This document shows positions 23,915 to 37,229 of a DNA stretch of 64,000 nt, piece after piece. The stretch is from Eutypella sp. D-1 (lineage: Eukaryota; Ascomycota; Sordariomycetes; Xylariales; Diatrypaceae). The position numbers and the translations under genes were made by a program. The stretch's first letter is position 1, and each line of letters starts with the position of its first letter. The notes under the pieces are model-generated. The model saw nothing but the letters and a program-made list of their open reading frames with translations, was not told where the DNA came from and ran no database searches. The stretch covers positions 2,418,001-2,482,000 of the forward strand of contig JAJTTP010000003.1 in the NCBI GenBank assembly GCA_023313575.1, written 5' to 3'.

Positions 23915-26900
23915 ATGGGTGTCAAGGAAACAAAGGCATTGCCCTCAGAGGGCCATGTCTCTGGCCAGTCGAATAGGCCTCTGACCAGGCCACCTCACGC
24001 CCTAGACGTCGAACAAGTTCTCCAGGAGCTGAATGTCGACCCGACTCGGGGCCTCGAAGCCGGCGAAGCGGCCTCACGTCGTGCAGACTATGGCCCCAAT
24101 GAGCTAGACGAGGAGAAAGGCATCCAGCCGTTGAAAATCCTTGTAGAGCAGATATTCAACGCCATGACTATGGTACGGGCTTGCCCATGATTTTCATGAT
24201 AGGTCTGTTTCGTTTTGCTAATGCTTAACAGGTGTTGCTGTTGGCGTTGGGCGCCAGTTTCGGCATCGAGGCTTGGATAGAAGGCGGGATAATGGGGGCC
24301 ATCATCCTCATCAATGTTGTCATTGGTTTCTTCCAGAGCCTTCAGGCAGAGAAGACGATCAACTCCCTGCGCTCGATGGGGTCGCCGACATCCAGTGTTT
24401 TCCGTGATGGAAAAACGGTGTCAACTGCGACCGCCGACCTTGTGCCGGGCGACATTGTGGACCTGAATACGGGAGACTGTGTCCCGGCAGATATGAGGCT
24501 GATCGAGGCCGTGAACTTGGAGACAGATGAAGCCCTACTGACCGGCGAGTCTGTGCCAGTCTCAAAGATCCCCGTGCTGAAGTTCGACGATGAGACGGGC
24601 CCCGGCGATCGGCTAAACGTCGTCTACAGCTCTACAATCGTCACCAAGGGTCGCGGTCGCGGCGTAGTCTTCGCAACGGGCATGTTCACGGAGATCGGCC
24701 TTATCGCGAGCGCCCTGAAATCGAAGGGCGGATCACAGAGCCCTCTCGACGAGAAACGGGGTGAAGACGGCAAGAAAACCCTGCGTGACCGCATTTGGGC
24801 CTATTATTGGACTATCAGCCAGCCGATCGGCGAGTTCCTGGGTCTCACGAAGGGGACTCCGCTGCAGATCAAGCTATCACAGCTCTTCCTGTTACTTTTC
24901 GTCTTCGCCGTAATCTTTGCCATTATTGTCTTAGGCGCAAATGAGTTCAGCTCGCGGACGGACGTCATCATCTACGCCATCACCACCGCTGTCGGCTGTC
25001 TCCCAGTGTCGTTACTCATTGTTCTTACCCTAACTATGGCGGCTGGCACGATGAAGATGGTGGAGAGACACGTCATCGTCCGAAACCTCTCGAGTCTCGA
25101 GGCACTGGGTGGTGTGACAAGTAAGTCTATCAAGCCTTTGTAAAGGGCTCACATGCGACCGTATGCTGATGCTCATATTCTCAGATATTTGCTCGGATAA
25201 GACCGGCACAATCACTCAGGGGCGTATGGTCACGAAGAAGGCCTGGCTCCCCGGAACCGGTGTGTATTCTGTAGATACGACAAGCGACGTCTACAACCCA
25301 ACCGTGGACTATCAGGTTTACCCCATTGAAGCCAGTGGAACTGAAGGACGTCGACGAGACTCAGGAGAAGGGCGACGATGCTGTCTGGTCTGCCATTGTC
25401 CCAGCGGAAGAAGCCAAGAACAAGTCAGCGCTGCATTGGTATCTCAACATCGCATCACTTGACAACCTCGCCACGCTCAAGCAGAGCGACGACAGCTCGG
25501 CCAACCCAGGCGAGTGGAAGGCCCTTGGTGCCCCCACCGAGATTGCCATCGAGGTTTTCGCTTCCCGGTTCGGGTGGAATAGAGTCGCCTTGTCTGAAGG
25601 TTCCGCGGCCACTTGGAAGCAGATGGTTGAATTCCCGTTCGACTCGGATGTGAAGAAGATGACTGTCATATCCCAAAATCTAGCATCGAACGAGCTGCAT
25701 GCTTTTATGAAGGTAAGACTCCAACATCCCCAATTGTTTCGAGACGGAATACTTGGCATAGGCAGGGTTCTCTTCTCCCTTTGACTCATACTTGTCAATA
25801 CTAACGCGTGTTTTACGGCAGGGAGCTGTCGAACGTGTGCTGGATTGTTGTGACACCATCGCCTTCGGCGATGACAAGAAGCCTTTGACAGATGACATCC
25901 GCCAGGATATCTTAACCAACGGAGAGGCGCTGGCCATGCAAGGCCTCCGAGTTCTGGGTCTCGCGCACGGGCCCCTCGGCCAAACCCTCCCTGAGTCGGA
26001 ATTCCACGACGGATCTCACCGGCGCGAGGAGTTCGAGAAGGGACTGGTATTCAGTGGACTAATCGGAATCTACGACCCGCCGCGCCCTGAGTCCAAGGCC
26101 AGCGTACTGCAGTGTAAGGAAGCCGGGATTGAGGTGCACATGTTGACGGGCGACCACCCGCACACAGCGCGCGCAATTGCGACGGACGTGGCTATCCTGC
26201 CGCCGCCTGAGAAGCTCGCCCTTGAGGCCGCGGACGTCGTGCGCTCCATGGTAATGACAGCTTATGACTTTGACGCCCTGACGGATGCGGACCTCGACGC
26301 GCTGCCCCGGCTGCCGGTGGTGGTGGCACGCTGTGCACCGAGCACTAAGGTCCGTATGATTGAGGCGTTGCACCGACGAGGCCGATTTGTGGCGATGACC
26401 GGAGACGGCGTGAACGACAGTCCCAGTCTCAAGCGTGCAGATATCGGTATTGCCATGGGAACTGGTTCGGACGTGGCTAAAGACTCAGCTGATATCGTAC
26501 TCACGGACGACAACTTTGCCTCCATCCTCAACGCCATCGAGGAAGGTCGCCGCATCTTCGACAACATCCAGAAGTTCATTCTCCACGTCCTGGCCGCCAA
26601 TGTCGGCTTCGTAATCTCCCTGCTGATCGGTCTCGCCTTCAAGGACGCAAGCAACGCTTCGGTATTTGTGCTGTCCCCCGTTGAGGTTCTCTGGATGCTT
26701 GTCGGCACTGGTTCCTTTACCGAGACCGGTCTGGGATTCGAGAAGGCCGTTCCTGACATCCTGAGGAGGCCGCCGCAAAATGTGAGTTCACCTATTTAAC
26801 CCCCGCCCCCTCGCCCTCTCCCAAGAAAAGAAAATCGGGGTTCTCTTCACACTTACTAACCTGCTCTTTTCCGCCCTTCAGCTCAAGTATGGTGTCTTCA

Positions 26901-27418
26901 CGCCGGAGTTCATATTGGACATGCTGGCGTACGGGCTACTGATGGCGTGCTGCATCCTGGGGTCGTTCACGGTAGTGCTGTTCGGGTTCTTCGACGGCGA
27001 CCTGGGGCGGGACTGCAACGCGACGTACCCGGAGGATGGGGCGTGCGAGGGTGTGTTCCGGGCCCGGGCGACGTGCTACGCGACGATTACGTGGATCTTC
27101 CTGTTCTTCTCGTGGGAACTGATCGACTCGCGGCGGTCGTTCTTCGACATGCCCCGGGGCGTCCGCGCGTGGGCCTCCCACCTCTGGAACAACCACTTCC
27201 TCTTCTGGTCCATCACCGTTGTCTTCATCCTCGTCTTCCCCACCCTCTACATCCCCGTCCTCGACCACGTCGTTTTCATGCACCACGGCATTTCCTGGGA
27301 GTGGGCCGTCGTCTTCATCGCCGTCTTCATCTTTTTCATCGGCGCTGAGTCCTGGAAGTGGGCTAAGCGTGCGTACTGCAGGCGCAACCAACCGCGGCAG
27401 CTGGAAGAGAAGTGTTGA
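23915..27418 (+). CDS. ENA1: ENA-type (P-type IID) Na+/K+-exporting ATPase, with apparent frameshift
   Basis: P-type ATPase of the fungal ENA group, which exports Na+ (or K+) across the plasma membrane. Visible motifs are LLTGES, the phosphorylation site CSDKTGT, HMLTGD and TGDGVNDSPSLK. The ENA-like C-terminus has LSPVEVLWM, RDCNATY and WELIDSRRSFF. Exons: 23915-24172, 24232-25120, 25185-25712, 25822-26781, 26882-27418; introns have GTAC/GTAAGT/GTGAGT donors and good acceptors, with branch ACTAAC in the last. Expected length is about 1056 residues, normal for the family. Within exon 3, between NPTV (about 25305) and FTPLKPVEL (from about 25317), the frame must slip by one base. The summed exon length is 3172 nt, not a multiple of three, which fits this. 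The gene is either mutated there or the base calls contain an indel. A 52-bp intron with GTATTC could be forced but would remove conserved residues. Confidence 0.88.
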
Positions 27419-28467
27419 TTGTTCCTGCGGGATCAATTCTATCCCCACAACCAGCATTGTCTGGTGTGCTGAAGTATTATCACGTTAAACTAGATAGATG
27501 ATGTAAACCCTTAGATCTAGTAAGGCACCTGGCGACCTCGTACATTACGAGGTCGATTGCTGTGCATATCCGAATGAATACGGGACGACATTCATTCTAG
27601 GTTCTGAACTTCTGATATAACCTCAATAAGAAATAAGAAGCATATCGCATTTTCTAAACACCCCAGATCCCTTGTACGAAACGTGATTATATCCTTTGTG
27701 ACTGACGCACTTGTCGGAGTTGAATCTATATCGGAAAAAGATAAACGTAGTCCATAACACTATTATGAGGCAGTAAAGGATGCTTGTTGTATTTTCCAAG
27801 TTCAAGCGGTCGAAAACAGGATCGGCTCGGCTGTTATTGGAACCAGAATATCTCATTGTAGCGGAGCGGGTTTGTTTTTTCTCCAGTGCACAAGGTTGCG
27901 AATAGTATACTCGCTGGGCTACACCAAGTCATAGAACCGGCAAATTACATATATCCCGCGCCCTAGCGAGCCGACATAGCCACATAGCCGCGAAACGTGC
28001 GCAGGCGCTAACATCTATGCCCGGCCTACATACAATGTGCACCGAAGAGCGAGCCTAATCAACTCCATGTAACAAGAGACGAGAAATAATTACATAACAT
28101 CAAACCCAACGTGATATTAATAGCATCGCAAGTACCTAAATAAAGAGGATAGGTATGAAGGTGTAAATAAGTAGGTATCTCGTTTAAAACATCATGAGCT
28201 TGCACGGCCGTAGGTAGCGGCGTAAATAGGGGAGCCAGGCAACGCAGGTGGGTAGGTAGGGTATGCAGCGCTCTATCTATCTTTCACATCCACGCATCGT
28301 TATATCACCCCCTGATCTATATCGTCTGCAGCCTCCGTGCGCCCTAAGTGCCGCGCCTACAATTCCGCCGTGCCCGGGCGGTACGGTGTATACACGCGCA
28401 TGCCTCTCGTGGTCGTGGTCGGCGCAGACGCTACGGAGGCCGAGTTCGAGGCCAGAGAAGGCGACCT
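27419..28467. other. Intergenic between convergent ENA and DIP2 genes
   Basis: Both flanking genes end here, so this 1.05 kb should hold both 3' untranslated regions. It is AT-rich up to about 28150, then becomes GC-richer toward the DIP2 stop. No other gene is visible. Confidence 0.6.
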
Positions 28468-31400
28468 CTAGTCGGCCCTCTGCTGCCCCGGCGCGAGCCC
28501 CAGCCCCTGGCCGGAGGATGCGAGGTTCATCTGCGCGATGGCGTCGCGGGTCCACTGTTCCTCGTCTGTAGCGATGTCCTGCCCGAGGTACGGCTGCTGC
28601 CCCTGCTGCCCCTGTCCCTGGGCCGAGGCGCCCGAGGAGGGCCGCCACCCGGCATCATCATACATGACGGGGCTAGAGAATTCGGGACCGCCGCCGCCGG
28701 GGGGCACAGGTAGCCGGATCTGCGGCGTGTTGCTGCTCGCCGCGGTCGGCGTATCGTCGCCGGGGTAGTAGCCTGGACCGCCGGAGCCGCTGGCCTGGCG
28801 CTGGTGGCGCTGCTGGTGGTGGTAGTTGGACGTGGTGGCGTAGCCCTCCGGCAGCGTGGCCATGCGGTCCATCTGGTGTCCGATCTCCTCCTGCTCCAAG
28901 ATCTGGGGCGCGTGCTCCATGTTCCGGAGGGAGCTGGCGCCGCCGTAAGCTCCGCCCCCACCACCACCGTTTCCTCCGGGCGGCGGCAGCGCCCCGCCGC
29001 CGAAGCTCCTCATGCTGCTCATGCTTTGGCGGTGCTGGTCGAGGATGGCAGCATTAGCGGCGGCGGCAGCGGCCGGGTCGCTGCCGTCGTCATTGTCGTC
29101 ACGGATGTTGAACTGCGCCACGGTGCGCATCTTGCGGGTGACCCAGCCGGCGAGGATCTTACCGCGCTGCTTCTCGCCTAGCCGACTGCGCGGGAAATCG
29201 CCCTGGTTGACAAACGCGACGATGTCTACGACGATCTGGTGGTCGTTGAGGATCGCGTTGACGATAACTGGCACGATCGACGCCAGATACGGTTTGCGCG
29301 AGACCTCTACGAGCACCACCACGAGGCCGCCCGCCTGGAAGATAGCGCTGTAGGTGGTAAATTTGTAGTTAGCAATCCATAAACCACGAACGAATTCCGT
29401 CTAGTATATGGAGAAAAGTCCCAGAACTTACCATCCACTGCGGCAGATATGCCGGTGGCACCGCTCAACGGAAGCCTCGATGTCCATGGGGAAGTGGCTG
29501 AGGCCGTTGATCTCGAAAGTCTCGCCGACCTGGCCGAGGACGAAGAGGACTTGCATGTCGACCTGTGCGCCGCCGGGACCGATGGGCCGGCTGATGCTGT
29601 GCAGGAAGCCGAGGTCGCCGGTTCGGACGTACCGGATACTCGGATCACCGTCGATGGTGCGGCCGTCGAAGCGCTCCGCGTCGAACGGGTCCTTGGTGGC
29701 GTAGAACGACTTGACGCATGCCTCTGAGTCCACCCAGATCTCGCCGTACTCGCCGTCATGGCACAGTAGCCGGCTCTCCGGGTTCACGATCGCGATCTGC
29801 GTAGATACGGGGACCATCCCCGAATCTTGCACTAGGAGCGCCCGGGGGTCCGTGTCCGGGTCTACGGGTATCACCAGACCCCTCCGCAGCGCCCGCTGGT
29901 CGAGCCACAACTCGATCGGTTCGATGCACATGTATGACCGTGACGCAATCATGGGGTTGACCACGTGCGAGTAGACGGTGTTAATGGCGGTCCGATCGAG
30001 GCCAGTAGCCGCGAAGTGGAGCCGAACCTTCTGGAACACGTCAACGCGGGGTCGGCCCTCGGCCGAGATCATCATGTTCTTGAGCTCGTGCAGCGTGAAA
30101 CCCTTGCCGGCCATCGAATTCATCGCATGGTCGAGCATCTGCGGCGTCGCATACGTATCCTTGATCTTATACCTACTAAGAGTCAAGAAGAGGGACAGAG
30201 GGTTCTGCGCAAACTCGACGGGGGAGAGGAGATATGTCGGCGTGCCGATGTAGATACCCATCAGGCACGAGTGGATGAAGCCTAGGCCTTGGGTACTCCG
30301 AACACATCCAAACACTGGTCTCGAACTAGTCATCTGGCAGGTCTCCTTCTGGACCTTGCACATCCCTAAGATGGTGTCGTGTCCAAGCTGAACCGATATC
30401 CTCCTCTGATCGGGTGTCCAGTACGCCCAGACAATGACGGGATAACCCGACTGTATCCAAGAAGGATCAATGGTGATTCCAAGATCGCGGAGCCCGCTGT
30501 TCTGCTTCGGCGGCTTCGACGTGTTGTATACACTTGGCATAGCGATCTTCAGGACCTGCGCGGACTGCTTGATGTGCTGCGAGACGGGTTTTGATTTCAG
30601 CAGGTGGTCCACTTCATGGTTGACTAGGACAGCCTTGACGCCATAATCCGCAATGAGGTGAAGGAACGCCGGCACATCTTCGTTCAGTCGCCGCTCGTCC
30701 ATAGGCGCGCTCGGAATAACCACAGCACCTAGATTGATGCACGCGTGCACTGCGAAGACGAAGTCCTCGGAGTGGGTATACATGAGCATGACGTGGTCGC
30801 GGGGCCGTATCTTCACCTTGTTACGGAGGTACATTGCCACCGCAGCCACTCTCGTGTCGAACTTCCGCCAGGTGATGCCTTTCCCTTCTTTACCTCTACC
30901 ATCTATAGTGCAGTATGCAAGTTCTTCTGGCTGGCGCGCCACCCGCCACTGAATGAGATCGCTGATGCTGGTGAAGTTGTTGAGAGGGGTGGAGGTGCGA
31001 TCATCTATAACCACCTCTCGTCTATCAATGCCCGAGTACTGCTTGTCCACAGGTCCGAGAATGTCGGCTCTAGAGTCCGAAGCGACGGGCGACCAGATAC
31101 CGCCCATGGGGTCAACGCCGATGGGGAGATTCAGTACCGCGTGTTCGACGCCAAACTTGACATGGACACAGGGCAGGTTTCCGAGGTCATATTCTCTGCG
31201 ACACAACATATTTCCGATTTCCCGTCGGCCATTCTTAGTGACGCGGGGAAGCGTGTTCGGCGCCGTGATCATGACACAGTAAACCCTGAGATGATGCTCC
31301 TGCATGAGAACTTCCATGCATCTCTCGGAGATCGAGTCCAGCAATGCGGTGTCCAGCGGCCTAGGCGGAGCACCGGACGTTGCCGGGGCCGTCGACGCAG

Positions 31401-34362
31401 CCGGAGATTCAAGGACGACGATCGGAAGATGCTCATCGTTAACGAACACGTCGAACGCCGAGCAGTCGAAGACTTGCTTGCTCAAGTTTCGCAAAATGCT
31501 CACAACTATATGCTGAACAAAGAAATAGCGGTGCTCAGCGATCTCGTGGCCATGCTCAACCCACTCGACTTTTTGTCGTATTCGATCTTCGTAAAGCCCG
31601 AGCACGAAGACCTTCCCTTCGATCACCGTCCCGAGGAGACCGGTCCGGAGAAACTCGGGTTCAATGGGAGCCGGGGTTGGGTTTCCAGGCTCGAATTTGT
31701 ACGGTCTGGCATGGAAGATCTGCTCTGTATGTTTCGGAAGAGCCCAGAAACCACCAGATAATGATGGCGAGTCGACCCAAATCTCTCCAATTGACTGCGG
31801 CGTGGCAAGCAGCCCCGTCTCGGGATCCACCACAGCTAAAGTTGCATCGGGGATAGGATAACCGAACGCGCCGACCCGCACTGTGCCCGGTTCCGTCGAG
31901 GCTTTCTTCCTGGCCTCGTCCCCAATGGCGATCACGACAACCTCGTTGGTCTTTAAGGCCTCCCGGTCAAGGAGAACCTCACTGAGTTCGTTCTTAGCGT
32001 CTTGCTCCGTCTTAGTAGTCGTGCCCCCACTCAGTAAACTGCCGAACCCGTTCGAGGGCGCGGCCGATTCCTTCTCCTTGTCCTTCTCCTCGTCTTCTTT
32101 GTCCGTTTCCTCGTCAGACGTATCGTCGAGCTCTAATTTTAGAGGACAGCCCATCCGCTCCTCCCCTCCTAACCAATCACGAATACTGATGACCATGCCG
32201 CCATGTTCCGGCAGGCAAAGCATGGGAGCCACGACCTCCCGGGCGCGGGGGTTCCGTAGTGGTCGCAGCCATCGATCCGCTAAAACCTCGTGAAACTCGC
32301 TATCCACCGTCAATGTGTCTATAAGGCAAAGTTTTACTGCTTGAAAGTTCGGCTCCACGCCCTTCTTGAAATTGCGCGTCGTCATGGGATCCTGCTGGTA
32401 ATTGAATGCTGCTGTCCTTAGACCTGGATAATCCGCGATCATTAAGGTCGCCTTATACTTGGTGATCAGATGGGCGTATAAGCCAGGCTGGTTCACTGCC
32501 TTGTTTTCCACCCAGACGGCGGTATGGCCGCCGTATACATTGAGCAGTACGGCGAGGATCATCCCGATGCCTTGCCGCGGGTCCAAATATGATAGGAGGG
32601 TTTCGCTACTAACGCCCTTCCCAATCCTCTGACCGTTCTTATCGCGCAGAGCCTGGTTGAATGTGTCGCCTTTGCCCTGGCCTGGCACGGCTTGGACGAT
32701 CGCGCTCAAGCAGGCCATCTGGTGCATTATCGTGCGGTGACTGAGAACGACGCCCCTAATGTCTCCAGTGGGTGCCCGCGAAAATTCGATATACGCCAGA
32801 TCCGGGACCGACAACGGCGGTACGTCGTCCTTTTTCTTCGGATGATAGCTTCCAAACTCATTCGTCTTCCACCACTCTACCCCCTTCGGCCAATTAAGCT
32901 TCTGTGTGGTAATGTCTCGCTGGAATGCCTTGAGGTTGTTGTCAGTGGTAAGGGCGAGATGCGCCTGGGTGGATGTTAGGATCAGGTTCAGCTTGGCGTA
33001 GTCCTGTAGGTCATTAATGGGCACGGCGACAACCCCGGCGATGAAGCAGCCCAGCAACGCAATAGCAAAATCGATTATCTCAGAATCCCTGTATACCAAG
33101 GCAACTCTGTCGCCGCGGTACAGGGAGCTCTTGTCCCGAATGACCTGGGCAACCTTCTCGGCGCGCGAGGCTAGCTTGTCCCAGGTGATGGACGCAATCT
33201 CCTTGCCTTTATTGTCGAGAACCCAGTATGCTGCCCGCTTTGGGATAGTCCGAGCGCGATGTCTTAAGACGGCGGCGATGTTGTCGAAGGTAGACATAGC
33301 GGTACCGTCATCGTGCGAATCATATATCGCAAAGGGGACCTCGCGAGGCTCTAGGGGTTGTAGGTACTGCAGGACCTCGGGAGACGGCAGGTCATTCGCG
33401 GTGAGCATGGGCGGTGCCATCGCGGCCGTGGGAGAGAATGCGTCGCTGGAAGAGTATCGATGCATGGCGCCGCCATACTCGCCGCCGGGGCCGGAGCCTG
33501 GGGGTGGCCCGTTGTCGTACGACTGCTGTCCTGTAAAGTCAGAGAACATAGCGTGAGAGTCGCGCATCGTTCCTGTCCGGTCCTCCCAGGGACTCGGCTG
33601 GGGTTGATCGTAGCCTGCCTGATACTCGGGCCTGAATGCATAGTCGCCGGAGACCATAGTTCCCGTTCGTGTATGGGGTTCGTCTGGGGCAGAGACATTG
33701 GGCAATCCCGGACCGGCACCAAAGAAGAGCGAGTCTCGCTGACTCAAGTTTGGTTGCTGGTTAGCCATAGGACCGCCTGGGCGTAGGATACCGGCGGGGT
33801 TATCGGTGGCGAACGAGGGGCCCGAGGGCCCGGAAGAGAGGGGTCTCCATTCGGCGGGGGATCCGGGGGAGACGGCGCTATTAGGGGAGTAGGGACGATC
33901 TTGATCTGGGTTATTAGCGCTCAGAGCAGACAGGGCGGCGCCCCGAGATCCGTCGTTATCGCCGTAGGGGCCACCGCTGTCGGGGGAGTGCAGGCGTAAG
34001 CCGCCAAGGCCTTCAGAAGGGAGACCATATTGTGAGAATAACGCAGTCCTTCGCTTCTGATATCTATAGATCGGGGCAGGATGTTAGATCGAACGACTGG
34101 GGACCTGGAGACTGCGAAGGCACGGCAGCGACGGCGCGGCGACGACGATGACGATGACGATGATGGCGAAGAGGGAAGGTTGGCGGCCTGCAGTCAGCCT
34201 TGGAAAATGGAAAACATACCCTTTCTCGGTAATATCACCTTCCTACAAGAAACTTCAGTGTCAGTACCAGTACCAGTGCCTGTGTGTCTGTCTGTACACA
34301 TATATCTTTTTGATAAGGTAGTGTAGTGTCTCTCGTGACGTTACTCCCGTCGACTGCCGTTG

Positions 34363-34393
<31 letters not shown>

Positions 34394-34570
34394 CACTGCC
34401 ACAGACGACTAGCAACACGAAGGGTGAATGAATATGCATAGAGTAGTGAGGTGACATGGTAGTGAGTGAGTGATTATGGGTAAATACTGCAAAAATAGTC
34501 AATTGCTTACCTCCAGCTCCCTCTCCAACTCGTCGAGCCTATCCTGAAGATCTGAACCCAGCCGCGCCAT
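28468..34570 (-). CDS. DIP2/Mug62-like protein with DMAP1-binding start and two adenylate-forming domains
   Basis: Large protein (about 1864 residues) of the DIP2 family: a DMAP1-binding segment followed by two fatty-acyl-AMP-ligase-like (AMP-binding) domains. The yeast relative Cmr2 and S. pombe Mug62 belong here; the family is linked to diacylglycerol metabolism. Exon 1 is 34511-34570 (MARLGSDLQDRLDELERELE). Exon 2 is a 23-nt micro-exon at 34220-34242 (EGDITEK). Exon 3 is 34063-29432 and opens with YQKRRTALFSQYGLPSEGLG. Exon 4 is 29347-28468. The four exons sum to 5595 nt and stay in frame. The first AMP-binding domain begins near residue 285 and the second near 1070. Between them and at both ends lie disordered Ser/Gly/Pro-rich stretches. 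The last exon has CAIFQAGGLVVVLVE, typical of the family end. Reaction and substrate in this organism are unknown. Confidence 0.88.
34366..34392 (+). repeat. (CTG)9 microsatellite in DIP2 intron 1
   Basis: Nine uninterrupted CTG triplets, (CAG)9 on the gene strand. It lies in the intron between the first exon and the 23-nt micro-exon of the DIP2-like gene. It may vary in length between strains. Confidence 0.9.
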
Positions 34571-37229
34571 ATTGGACGAAACGGCGGGGAGGACAGGACT
34601 GAAGCACGACGGTTGCGGTGTTTGCGACGGTAACGAAAGTGGTGTGTGGTGTAGTTAGTGGTGGTGAGTGGTGGTTCGTGATGGTGGTGGACCGATGTAG
34701 TGGAGGTGGTGGTAGTGGTAGTAGTTACATAGGTAGATACCTAAGTAGGTATTCAAGATAACCTATAGTTATGGCTATAGTTATGGTTCGAGGTTATAGT
34801 GTGATTAATGTCTACCTAAGTAAGTATGGTTATGGTTATGTAAATGGTTTCAATGAACGAACGAACGAACCCGACGACGTTTCTCTCGCATTCGGAGCCA
34901 AAAATAACTAAGACCGAACAACCCCCCGTGACGTAAGGGAACGAACGGGGTGAAGAGAAACCGCCAGGAGGTCGTTCGGATATTTCGCAGGAACGACTTT
35001 GATTTACTAAGTAGCGATTTGGTGTGAGTGGGTAACTGAAATAGTGTTTAAAGAGCGGTTATACTAACTATACCGTACTTGACCGTACTATATATGTATG
35101 GGATAGCACAGTAGTACCAGTAGTACAGTAGTACTGTTCCTGGCTTGCGCAGATCCAAGGATGCTGGGGTTTTCGGGAGTTTAAAGGGTTTTAGGGGTTT
35201 TATGTGACGATTTTATTACCTTGTTTCCTTGGAAATACCCTACTTAAGTACGTAGCTCTAGCTGTTCTAGTTAGAACGCCTGAAGAGATTCCAAGGTTGG
35301 CTGGCTGTAGCAAACAATGCTAAGGGCTAGTGAGGCTATCAGGCTATACCCCTAAGTAAGTATGGTACGAAGGGTGAGGATGAGATGGCCTCAGAGCTGG
35401 TGCTTGTTTGGTTACCATCTGGAGAGTGTAAGGGGGTAGGTAACCAACCAAGAAACATGGATGTGATCACAAGGAACAGTATGAAGAAGGGGGGCAAGCA
35501 GATTCAAGTAATAGGTAACTACTGGGAGATAAACAGGTTACAGCAATATCTACCTATACCTGGTAGACATTTGTGTTCGGTAACGGCATACCGGCCGATA
35601 TTCATGGCCGAGCGCGAGCATGAAACGGCAACAACGGGTAACAGGGAAAGGGTAACGTAGCACCGCCCAAAACAGTATAAAAGAAGCAAACTCCAAAAAT
35701 AATTAGGTGTCTAGGTAGCTACTAAGTAGTCTAGCCCAGTCCAGCCCCAGCCCAGCTTCGCGCAATTGTATGTAAGTAGTACATAGACTTCCACTTCCAG
35801 GAGGGGGGTCCTCAAGATGGTCCTGGAGAAAATCTGACAGTGAGTGTTCAGATGCACGAAGTAGTAGTAGCGGGGTGGGTGGTACGGAAATAGTGGTAGC
35901 ATGCCTCGGTGGTATATATGTACTATCCAGATGTAGCGTTCGATCTGCCAATCCGTTTACTTCGTGCCTGACAATAGTTAACTAAATGGAACCTGACAAG
36001 CCTGACTTTAATGGGAATACGAGCTTGCCAATCATAGCATAACCCCGTTAGAGGTGAGACCGCCGGGTAACGAACTCTCAGCTCATCGACGCACATAAGA
36101 TCGCATTTTTACTCGTTTATAAGAGTATATACCTCTAAAAGCGCATAACATACGTGCATATACGATGGCTATGAGGTACAGGCACTCCCTAATAGGTTAG
36201 CTTGGGGAATATCCAATTCAAGTTAGCCCCAATGTAGGGTCCATTATGGGTACTACCTAGGTTAAGTAAGTAGTTAAATGGGTCTATTGAAACATTCAAA
36301 AAAATATTTTTCTTTTCCAACCTGCAAACTTTTTCCCATCCTCAAACTCCGACAATTCACGACTTCCTAACCACTTGATCGCATCGCACCCTATCACGGA
36401 CGCAAACCTAGGATAGCTGAATAAGGGAGTATAATAAGTTAGCATCTGGACTGGCATCTAGATGTGCTTTGGTTTACACACCCGTCGAATTTGGGTTACT
36501 ACTCGCTCTAGTCACTACTGAAGGGCGATTATACCTCGTGTTATGTGAGTGAAAAGCTTGCTGCGCGTATGTTTGAGGTCATCGAACACCTACCCACTGG
36601 GCATTACCTTCCACTACGTCGGGTGCCTTTCGCCAATATTGGTAAGTCAGTCTCTTAATTATATGGGTTCGCTTCCCATTGCCCCGCATCCCGCCTCTCA
36701 CTATGATGAAAATCATTGCATTATTCACAGACCTGTTCTGAATTTCTTTGTTGAGAAAGTGCTTTGAGCTCCTGAGTCCTCGAGATCTTCCGCCCCCCTT
36801 GGCTGTACCGCTGCATTTAGCATCCGAATGAAGCGATACAAGAACTAACTCGAGTCAATAGATCCCTTAACATATACACGTGTTATAAATGAACCCTTGA
36901 GCTGTCGAACCGGCGAGTATCCCCAGACAGGTAAGAGTTTAGGAGAGGGTTTAAAAGAGTAAAAACATAGATACAGTTGCAAGCGTATGTAACTCAAATT
37001 GCCTCATTATTACGTATAGATAGGTTGGCATTCTAAATAAATGGCCCGATTTCCAATCCAACCTCAATAGATATACCCTTCGAAGAATGGGAAAAAAATT
37101 TTCATCAGAACAGTAATAAGAAAAAGTCGTGATAACATCGTAGATCGTCGTAACCAAGTTTTAAGTGATAAAAATGGGCCCGAAAGAATTAGAAACCCAA
37201 ATTAAAATATCAGGTCACCATTGCCCTTG
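34571..37229. other. Intergenic upstream of the DIP2-like gene
   Basis: About 2.7 kb without a supported gene. The part next to 34571 should be the DIP2 promoter; it contains GTGGT-rich simple sequence (34610-34730) and repeated TATAGTTATGG/AAGTAGGTA motifs (34735-34850). A TAGTAC-rich stretch is near 35105-35135. Open frames are short and domain-free. Confidence 0.55.

Noticed and set aside
25264..25315. A 52-bp intron in ENA exon 3 to explain the frame slip
   Set aside because: It would remove the segment VYSVDTTSDVYNPT, which fits the family, and it lacks a good donor and branch site. A one-base indel is simpler.
28527..28967. Other minus-strand frames under the last DIP2 exon
   Set aside because: They are out-of-frame shadows of GC-rich, Gly/Pro-rich coding sequence.
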